A DNA stretch of 62,493 nucleotides. Origin: Liolophura sinensis (taxonomy: Eukaryota; Mollusca; Polyplacophora; Chitonida; Chitonidae). A model generated the notes under the pieces. That model saw only the letters and a program-made list of their open reading frames with translations. It had not been told where the DNA came from and ran no database searches. Shown piece after piece: positions 53,887 to 62,493 of this stretch; the first letter of the stretch is position 1, and each line of letters starts with the position of its first letter. The position numbers and the translations under genes are program-made. The stretch spans positions 1 through 62,493 of the forward strand of contig NW_027018186.1 of NCBI RefSeq assembly GCF_032854445.1, read 5' to 3'.

Positions 53887-54192
53887 ATGATGTCAAGATC
53901 ACGTGCCCAGCAACGGCTCTTACTCCATGGAAACCAAGGAAATTTGCAATTTTTCAACAGCTGGAGATGCCTGGGCCCAATTGCGCATCCTTTGGCACCT
54001 TATTGATGTGGGTCAGTGTTCAATTGTACTTTTCACAGCGGATTGTATCAAGTACCTTTTGTTTTTTTTATATACAAATGGTGTGGTTTTTCTACATGTA
54101 GATAAAGACATTGAGTTTGTCTTCGACTTAGAAGTAAGACATTTGCTGGGTGAGTTAAATGGGCTTGGCCCAAAGATTTGACGTCGTCTGGG
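53092..54192 (+). repeat. Dimer duplication, copy 1 (about 1101 bp)
   Basis: The variant pair gtacccgatt followed one unit later by gcctgggcccaa occurs here and again 1101 bp downstream. The gtaccc form also appears near 38862 and 55922, so this haplotype is present at several places. Confidence 0.8.
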
Positions 54193-55293
54193 CTACCGAA
54201 GGGCACATAACTTATAATGAAAAGTTGAATATAGTAATGACCAGTCGCGATTGTACATAGTTAATGTACCCGATTTCAATAAGCAAAAAGACCAGGCAAA
54301 AACACAAAAGTAAAAAAACTGTTCCAATGCTGCTGGAAAGAGGCTAATCCGACGTATTTTGTGACGAGAAATCGAATGGTGCAAACCGCGTTGCTCTCCG
54401 ACCAATACTTTTGGCTATAGCCACAAATGAATAATCAATGATGTCAAGATCACGTGCCCAGCAACGGCTCTTACTCCATGGAAACCAAGGAAATTTGCAA
54501 TTTTTCAACAGCTGGAGATGCCTGGCCCAATTGCGCATCCTTTGGCACCTTATTGATGTGGGTCAGTGTTCAATTGTACTTTTTACAGCGGATTGTATCA
54601 AGTACCTTTTGTTTTTTTTATATACAAATGGTGTGGTTTTTCTACATGTAGATAAAGACATTGAGTTTGTCTTCGACTTAGAAGTAAGACATTTGCTGGG
54701 TGAGTTAAATGGGCTTGGCCCAAAGATTTGACGTCGTCTGGGCTACCGAAGGGCACATAACTTATAATGAAAAGTTGAATATAGTAATGACCAGTCGCGA
54801 TTGTACATAGTTAATGTAGCCGATTTCAATTCGCAAAAAGACCAGGCAAAAATCCAAAAGTAGAAAAACTGTTCCAATGCTGCTGGTAAGAGGCTAATCC
54901 GACGTATTTTGTGACGAGAAATCGAATGGTGCAAACCGCGTTGCTCTCCGACCAATACTTTTGGCTGTAGCCACAAATGAATAATCAATGATGTCAAGAT
55001 CACGTGCCCAGCAACGGCTCTTACTCCATGGAAACCAAGGAAATTTGCAATTTTTCAACAGCTGGAGATGCCTGGGCCCAATTGCGCATCCTTTGGCACC
55101 TTATTGATGTGGGTCAGTGTTCAATTGTACTTTTCACAGCGGATTGTATCAAGTACCTTGTGTTTTTTTTATATACAAATGGTGTGGTTTTTCTACATGT
55201 AGATAAAGACATTGAGTTTGTCTTCGACTTAGAAGTAAGACATTTGCTGGGTGAGTTAAATGGGCTTGGCCCAAAGATTTGACGTCGTCTGGG
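54193..55293 (+). repeat. Dimer duplication, copy 2 (about 1101 bp)
   Basis: Partner of 53092-54192. Private changes are gtaaaaaaactg near 54310 and ggctatagcc near 54414. The gcctgggcccaa form recurs once more in unit 104 (57190). Confidence 0.8.
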
Positions 55294-57570
55294 CTACCGA
55301 AGGGCACATAACTTATAATGAAAAGTTGAATATAGTAATGACCAGTCGCGATTGTACATAGTTAATGTAGCCGATTTCAATTCGCAAAAAGACCAGGCAA
55401 AAATCCAAAAGTAGACAAACTGTTCCAATGCTGCTGGTAAGAGGCTAATCCGACGTATTTTGTGACGAGAAATCGAATGGTGCAAACCGCGTTGCTCTCC
55501 GACCAATACTTTTGGCTGTAGCCACAAATGAATAATCAATGATGTCAAGATCACGTGCCCAGCAACGGCTCTTACTCCATGGAAACCAAGGAAATTTGCA
55601 ATTTTTCAACAGCTGGAGATGCCTGGCCCAATTGCGCATCCTTTGGCACCTTATTGATGTGGGTCAGTGTTCAATTGTACTTTTTACAGCGGATTGTATC
55701 AAGTACCTTTTGTTTTTTTTTTGATATACAAATGGTGTGGTTTTTCTACATGTAGATAAAGACATTGAGTTTGTCTTCGACTTAGAAGTAAGACATTTGC
55801 TGGGTGAGTTAAATGGGCTTGGCCCAAAGATTTGACGTCGTCTGGGCTACCGAAGGGCACATAACTTATAATGAAAAGTTGAATATAGTAATGACCAGTC
55901 GCGATTGTACATAGTTAATGTACCCGATTTCAATAAGCAAAAAGACCAGGCAAAGACACAAAAATGGAAAAACTGTTCCAATGCTGCTGGAAAGAGGCTA
56001 ATCCGACGTATTTTGTGACGAGAAATCGAATGGTGCAAACCGCGTTGCTCTCCGACCAATACTTTTGGCTGTAGCCACAAATGAATAATCAATGATGTCA
56101 AGATCACGTGCCCAGCAACGGTTCTTACTCCATGGAAACCAAGGAAATTTGCAATTTTTCAACAGCTGGAGATGCCTGGCCCAATTGCGCATCCTTTGGC
56201 ACCTTATTGATGTGGGTCAGTGTTCAATTGTACTTTTTACAGCGGATTGTATCAAGTACCTTTTTTTTTTATATATACAAATGGTGTGGTTTTTCTACAT
56301 GTAGATAAAGACATTGAGTTTGTCTTCGACTTAGAAGTAAGACATTTGCTGGGTGAGTTAAATGGGCTTGGCCCAAAGATTTGACGTCGTCTGGGCTACC
56401 GAAGGGCACATAACTTATAATGAAAAGTTGAATATAGTAATGACCAGTCGCGATTGTACATAGTTAATGTAGCCGATTTCAATTCGCAAAAAGAACAGGC
56501 AAAAATCCAAAAGTAGAAAAACTGTTCCAATGCTGCTGGTAAGAGGCTAATCCGACGTATTTTGTGACGAGAAATCGAATGGTGCAAACCGCGTTGCTCT
56601 CCGACCAATACTTTTGGCTGTAGCCAAAAATGAATAATCAATGCTTTCAAGATCACGTGCCCAGCAACGGCTCTTACTCCATGGAAACCAAGGAAATTTG
56701 CAATTTTTCAACAGCTGGAGATGCCTGGCCCAATTGCGCATCCTTTGGCACCTTATTGATGTGGGTCAGTGTTCAATTGTACTTTTTACAGCGGATTGTA
56801 TCAAGTACCTTTTGTTTTTTTTATATACAAATGGTGTGGTTTTTCTACATGTAGATAAAGACATTGAGTTTGTCTTCGACTTAGAAGTAAGACATTTGCT
56901 GGGTGAGTTAAATGGGCTTGGCCCAAAGATTTGACGTCGTCTGGGCTACCGAAGGGCACATAACTTATAATGAAAAGTTGAATATAGTAATGACCAGTCG
57001 CGATTGTACATAGTTAATGTAGCCGATTTCAATTGCAAAAAGACCAGGCAAAAATCCAAAAGTAGAAAAACTGTTCCAATGCTGCTGGTAAGAGGCTAAT
57101 CCGACGTATTTTGTGACGAGAAATCGAATGGTGCAAACCGCGTTGCTCTCCGACCAATACTTTTGGCTGTAGCCACAAATGAATAATCAATGATGTCAAG
57201 ATCACGTGCCCAGCAACGGCTCTTACTCCATGGAAACCAAGGAAATTTGCAATTTTTCAACAGCTGGAGATGCCTGGGCCCAATTGAGCATCCTTTGGCA
57301 CCTTATTGATGTGGGTCAGTGTTCAATTGTACTTTTTACAGCGGATTGTATCAAGTACCTTTTGTTTTTTTTATATACAAATGGTGTGGTTTTTCTACAT
57401 GTAGATAAAGACATTGAGTTTGTCTTCGACTTAGAAGTAAGACATTTGCTGGGTGAGTTAAATGGGCTTGGCCCAAAGATTTGACGTCGTCTGGGCTACC
57501 GAAGGGCACATAACTTATAATGAAAAGTTGAATATAGTAATGACCAGTCGCGATTGTACATAGTTAATGT

Positions 57571-57660
57571 AGCCGATTTCAATAAGCAAAAAGAACAGGC
57601 AAAAATCCAAAAGTAGAAAAACTGTTCCAATGCTGCTGGTAAGAGGCTAATCCGACGTAT
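57571..57660 (+). other. Hybrid monomer segment: aataagc joined to A-type aacagg
   Basis: The aataagc variant at 57581 is followed by aacagg, gtagaaaa and ggtaagag, all A-type. The switch point lies within about 8 bases (57586-57594). A short conversion tract is the simplest reading; recurrent mutation of two adjacent bases is the alternative. Confidence 0.7.
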
Positions 57661-58290
57661 TTTGTGACGAGAAATCGAATGGTGCAAACCGCGTTGCTCT
57701 CCGACCAATACTTTTGGCTGTAGCCACAAATGAATAATCAATGATGTCAAGATCACGTGCCCAGCAACGGCTCTTACTCCATGGAAACCAAGGAAATTTG
57801 CAATTTTTCAACAGCTGGAGATGCCTGGCCCAATTGCGCATCCTTTGGCACCTTATTGATGTGGGTCAGTGTTCAATTGTACTTTTTACAGCGGATTGTA
57901 TCAAGTACCTTTTGTTTTTTTTATATACAAATGGTGTGGTTTTTCTACATGTAGATAAAGACATTGAGTTTGTCTTCGACTTAGAAGTAAGACATTTGCT
58001 GGGTGAGTTAAATGGGCTTGGCCCAAAGATTTGACGTCGTCTGGGCTACCGAAGGGCACATAACTTATAATGAAAAGTTGAATATAGTAATGACCAGTCG
58101 CGATTGTACATAGTTAATGTAGCCGATTTCAATTCGCAAAAAGAACAGGCAAAAATCCAAAAGTAGAAAAACTGTTCCAATGCTGCTGGTAAGAGGCTAA
58201 TCCGACGTATTTTGTGACGAGAAATCGAATGGTGCAAACCGCGTTGCTCTCCGACCAATACTTTTCGCTGTAGCCACAAAAGAATAATCA

Positions 58291-61200
58291 ATGATGTCAA
58301 GATCACATGCCCAGCAACGGCTCTTACTCCATGGAAACCAAGGAAATTTGCAATTTTTCAACAGCTGGAGATGCCTGGCCCAATTGCGCATCCTTTGGCA
58401 CCTTATTGATGTGGGTCAGTGTTCAATTGTACTTTTTACAGCGGATTGTATCAAGTACCTTTTGTTTTTTTTTGATATACAAATAGTGTGGTTTTTCTAC
58501 ATGTAGATAAAGACATTGAGTTTGTCTTCGACTTAGAAGTAAGACATTTGCTGGGTGAGTTAAATGGGCTTGGCCCAAAGATTTGACGTCGTCTGGGCTA
58601 CCGAAGGGCACATAACTTATAATGAAAAGTTGAATATAGTAATGACCAGTCGCGATTGTACATAGTTAATGTAGCCGATTTCAATTCGCAAAAAGAACAG
58701 GCAAAAATCCAAAAGTAGAAAAACTGTTCCAATGCTGCTGGTAAGAGGCTAATCCGACGTATTTTGTGACGAGAAATCGAATGGTGCAAACCGCGTTGCT
58801 CTCCGACCAATACTTTTGGCTGTAGCCACAAATGAATAATCAATGATGTCAAGATCACGTGCCCAGCAACGGCTCTTACTCCATGGAAACCAAGGAAATT
58901 TGCAATTTTTCAACAGCTGGAGATGCCTGACCCAATTGCGCATCCTTTGGCACCTTATTGATGTGGGTCAGTGTTCAATTGTACTTTTTACAGCGGATTG
59001 TATCAAGTACCATTTGTTTTTTTTGATATACAAATGGTGTGGTTTTTCTACATGTAGATAAAGACATTGAGTTTTTCTTCGACTTAGAAGTAAGACATTT
59101 GCTGGGTGAGTTAAATGGGCTTGGCCCAAAGATTTGACGTCGTCTGGGCTACCGAAGGGCACATAACTTATAATGAAAAGTTGAATATAGTAATGACCAG
59201 TCGCGATTGTACATAGTTAATGTAGCCGATTTCAATTCGCAAAAAGACCAGGCAAAAATCCAAAAGTGGAAAAACTGTTCCAATGCTGCTGGTAAGAGGC
59301 TAATCCGACGTATTTTGTGACGAGAAATCGAATGGTGCACACCGCGTTGCTTTCCGACCAATACTTTTGGCTGTAGCCACAAATGAATAATCAATGATGT
59401 CAAGATCACGTGCCCAGCAACGGCTCTTACTCCATGGAAACCAAGGAAATTTGCAATTTTTCAACAGCTGGAGATGCCTGGCCCAATTGCGCATCCTTTG
59501 GCACCTTATTGATGTGGGTCAGTGTTCAATTGTACTTTTTACAGCGGATTGTATCAAGTACCTTTTGTTTTTTTTATATACAAATGGTGTGGTTTTTCTA
59601 CATGTAGATAAAGACATTGAGATTGTCTTCGACTTAGAAGTAAGACATTTGCTGGGTGAGTTAAATGGGCTTGGCCCAAAGATTTGACGTCGTCTGGGCT
59701 ACCGAAGGGCACATAACTTATAATGAAAAGTTGAATATAGTAATGACCAGTCGCGATTGTACATAGTTAATGTAGCCGATTTCAATTCGCAAAAAGAACA
59801 GGCAAAAATCCAAAAGTAGAAAAACTGTTCCAATGCTGCTGGTAAGAGGCTAATCCGACGTATTTTGTGACGAGAAATCGAATGGTGCAAACCGCGTTGC
59901 TCTCCGACCAATACTTTTGGCTGTAGCCACAAATGAATAATCAATGATGTCAAGATCACATGCCCAGCAACGGCTCTTACTCCATGGAAACCAAGGAAAT
60001 TTGCAATTTTTCAACAGCTGGAGATGCCTGGCCCAATTGCGCATCCTTTGGCACCTTATTGATGTGGGTCAGTGTTCAATTGTACTTTTTACAGCGGATT
60101 GTATCAAGTACCTTTTGTTTTTTTTTGATATACAAATGGTGTGGTTTTTCTACATGTAGATAAAGACATTGAGTTTGTCTTCGACTTAGAAGTAAGACAT
60201 TTGCTGGGTGAGTTAAATGGGCTTGGCCCAAAGATTTGACGTCGTCTGGGCTACCGAAGGGCACATAACTTATAATGAAAAGTTGAATATAGTAATGACC
60301 AGTCGCGATTGTACATAGTTAATGTAGCCGATTTCAATTCGCAAAAAGACCAGGCAAAAATCCAAAAGTAGAAAAACTGTTCCAGTGCTGCTGGTAAGAG
60401 GCTAATCCGACGTATTTTGTGACGAGAAATCGAATGGTGCAAACCGCGTTGCTCTCCGACCAATACTTTTGGCTGTAGCCACAAATGAATAATCAATGAT
60501 GTCAAGATCACATGCCCAGCAACGGCTCTTACTCCATGGAAACCAAGGAAATTTGCAATTTTTCAACAGCTGGAGATGCCTGACCCAATTGCGCATCCTT
60601 TGGCACCTTATTGATGTGGGTCAGTGTTCAATTGTACTTTTTACAGCGGATTGTATCAAGTACCATTTGTTTTTTTTTGATATACAAATGGTGTGGTTTT
60701 TCTACATGTAGATAAAGACATTGAGTTTTTCTTCGACTTAGAAGTAAGACATTTGCTGGGTGAGTTAAATGGGCTTGGCCCAAAGATTTGACGTCGTCTG
60801 GGCTACCGAAGGGCACATAACTTATAATGAAAAGTTGAATATAGTAATGACCAGTCGCGATTGTACATAGTTAATGTAGCCGATTTCAATTCGCAAAAAG
60901 ACCAGGCAAAAATCCAAAAGTAGAAAAACTGTTCCAATGCTGCTGGTAAGAGGCTAATCCGACGTATTTTGTGACGAGAAATCGAATGGTGCAAACCGCG
61001 TTGCTCTCCGACCAATACTTTTGGCTGTAGCCACAAATGGAATAATCAATGATGTCAAGATCACAGCCCGAGCAACGGCTCTTACTCCATGGAAACCAAG
61101 GAAATTTGCAATTTTTCAACAGCTGGAGATGCCTGGCCCAATTGCGCATCCTTTGGCACCTTATTGATGTGGGTCAGTGTTCAATTGTACTTTTTACAGC

Positions 61201-62493
61201 GGATTGTATCAAGTAACCTTTTGTTTTTTTTTATATACAAATTGGTGTGGTTTTTCTACATGTAGATAAAGACATTGAGTTTGTCTTCGACTTAGAAGTA
61301 AGACTTTTGCTGGGTGAGTTAAATGGGCTTGGCCCAAAGATTTGACGTCGTCTGGGCTACCGAAGGGGCCACATAACTTATAATGAAAAGTTGAATATAG
61401 TAATGACCCAGTCGCGATTTGTACATAGTTAATGTAGCCGATTTCAATTCGCAAAAGAACAGGCAAAAATCCAAAAGTAGAAAAACTGTTTCCAATGCTG
61501 CTGGTAAGAGGCTAATCCGACGTATTTTGTGACGAGAAATCGATATGGTGCAAACCGCGTTTGCTCTCCGACAATACTTTTCGCTGTAGCCACAAAAGAA
61601 TAATCAATGATGTCAAGATCACATGCCCAGCAACGGCTCTTACTCCATGGAAACCAAGGAAATTGCAATTTTTTCAACAGCTGGAGATGCCTGGCCCAAT
61701 TTGCGCAATCCTTTGGCACCTTATTGATGTGGGTCAGTGTTCAATTGTACTTTTTACAGCGGATTGTATCAAGTACCTTTTGTTTTTTTTTGATATACAA
61801 ATAGTGTGGTTTTTTCTACATGTAGATAAAGACATTGAGTTTGTCTTCGACTTAGAAGTAAGACATTTGCTGGGTGAGTTAAATGGCCTTGGCCAAAGAT
61901 TTGACGTCGTCTGGGCTACCGAAGGGCACATAACTTATAATGAAAAGTTGAATATAGTATGACCAGTCGCGATTGTACATAGTTAATGTAGCCGATTTCA
62001 ATTCGCAAAAAGAACAGGCAAAAATCCAAAAGTAGAAAAACTGTTCCAATGCTGCTGGTAAGAGGCTAATCCGACGTATTTTGTGACGAGAAATCGAATG
62101 GTGCAAACCGCGTTGCTCTCCGACCAATACTTTTGGCTGTAGCCACAAATGAATAATCAATGATGTCAAGATCACGTGCCCAGCAACGGCTCTTACTCCA
62201 TGGAAACCAAGGAAATTTGCAATTTTTCAACAGCTGGGAGATGCCTGACCCCAATTGCGCATCCTTTGGCACCTTATTGATGTGGGTCAGTGTTCAATTG
62301 TACTTTTTACAGCGGATTGTATCAAGTACCATTTGTTTTTTTTGATATACAAATGGTGTGGTTTTTTCTACATGTAGATAAAGACATTGAGTTTTTTCTT
62401 CGACTTAGAAGTAAGACATTTGCTGGTGAGTTAAATGGGGCTTGGCCCAAAGATTTGACGTCGTCTGGCTACCGAAGGGCACATAACTTATAA
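58291..62493 (+). repeat. Right-end domain with 3-unit order (units 106-113)
   Basis: Unit 106 matches 109 and 112, and unit 107 matches 110 and 113, at 1653 bp and then slightly more. Shared variants are gatcacatgcc (106, 109, 110, 112) and cctgaccc with accatttg (107, 110, 113). Units 106 and 112 also share cttttcgctg with cacaaaagaat and caaatagtg. From about 61040 to the end private 1-bp indels become dense, while units 106-107 are clean. Confidence 0.85.

Larger units (their letters stand above)
1..62493 (+). repeat. Satellite array of about 113.5 head-to-tail copies of a ~550 bp monomer
   Basis: One anchor, atgatgtcaag or a close variant, occurs once per unit and always on the + strand. 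Anchors are at 511, 1060, 1608, 2161, 2710, 3258, 3809, 4359, 4909, 5456, 6009, 6562, 7111, 7661, 8211, 8762, 9312, 9862, 10413, 10962, 11513, 12064, 12616, 13166, 13716, 14266, 14817, 15367, 15917, 16468, 17018, 17570, 18120, 18669, 19221, 19773, 20325, 20875, 21427, 21977, 22527, 23079, 23631, 24180, 24731, 25280, 25830, 26380, 26930, 27479, 28029, 28578, 29128, 29679, 30230, 30782, 31330, 31879, 32428, 32978, 33527, 34077, 34628, 35180, 35730, 36279, 36831, 37381, 37931, 38482, 39032, 39581, 40133, 40685, 41234, 41784, 42333, 42883, 43433, 43982, 44519, 45072, 45622, 46172, 46725, 47275, 47827, 48377, 48930, 49480, 50030, 50583, 51133, 51685, 52235, 52785, 53337, 53887, 54438, 54988, 55539, 56092, 56641, 57190, 57741, 58291, 58843, 59394, 59944, 60496, 61049, 61607 and 62160. 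Units are numbered 1-113 in this order elsewhere. Mean period is 550.4 bp; the main outliers are 537 bp (unit 80) and 558 bp (unit 111). No spacer, mobile element or gene interrupts the array. Eukaryotic nuclear satellite is an inference from size, homogeneity and lack of genes. The family is not one I recognise. Confidence 0.98.

Noticed and set aside
61561-61962. Longest plus-strand frame, 133 codons
   Set aside because: It exists only because single-base indels in the noisy right end join frames. The cleaner sister units have no such frame.
1-62493. CRISPR array
   Set aside because: The period is about 550 bp and the whole unit is repeated; there are no short repeats separated by unique spacers.
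1-62493. Tandem transposable elements or rDNA spacer repeats
   Set aside because: No terminal repeats, target-site duplications, transposase or reverse transcriptase frames, or rRNA sequence can be seen. An origin from part of an element cannot be excluded.

Overview
The whole window is one uninterrupted head-to-tail tandem array of a single satellite monomer of about 550 bp, close to 113.5 copies. I marked one anchor (atgatgtcaag) per unit. It falls at 113 places from 511 to 62160, always on the + strand, and the mean spacing is 550.4 bp (almost all spacings 547-553). There is no non-repeat flank, no inserted transposon, no inversion, no RNA gene and no gene I can support. The window starts and ends inside a unit, so neither true array edge is visible. 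A kilobase-scale, gene-free, homogenised array with higher-order structure points to nuclear satellite DNA of a eukaryote (centromeric, pericentromeric, subtelomeric or sex/B-chromosome heterochromatin). I do not recognise the monomer and cannot name the organism. A hand count over 12601-13140 gives about 40% G+C, and CpG is not strongly depleted there.

Layout. (1) 1-6.6 kb: indel-rich left end with a visible 3-unit period. (2) 6.6-24.7 kb: 'A-type' units (attcgc ... gtagaaaa ... ggtaagag), organised by an 11-unit duplication (offset 6055 bp), a 14-unit relation (offset 7707-7709 bp), an embedded 3-unit period (1651 bp) and a 1102-bp dimer duplication. (3) 24.7-44 kb: a second haplotype, 'B' (aataagc ... 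gtgggaaa ... ggaataag), first appears at 25121 and alternates with A units. This part holds a 1100-bp dimer duplication, a 7-unit duplication (3850 bp) and a 6-unit duplication (3302 bp). (4) 44.5-56 kb: a B' haplotype (acacaatagtgg ... ggaaagag), a precise 7-unit duplication (3858 bp), a further 3-unit copy, then a dimer duplication (1101 bp). (5) 56-62.5 kb: mostly A-type units in a 3-unit order (1653 bp), ending in an indel-rich tail.

Function and history. Nothing here works as a gene set. The information lies in how variants are shared between units. Overlapping block duplications of 2, 3, 6, 7, 11, 14 and possibly 29 units, hybrid monomers, and a clean 13-bp deletion between 7-bp direct repeats record repeated unequal exchange, conversion and slippage. 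Each unit also carries an E-box/CDEI-like octamer, a polymorphic T-run beside a minus-strand TATA-like site, and an A-tract cluster that could curve DNA. Their function is unproven. Three zones dense in private 1-bp indels (both ends and about 29.1-31.1 kb) look more like sequence or assembly error than biology.
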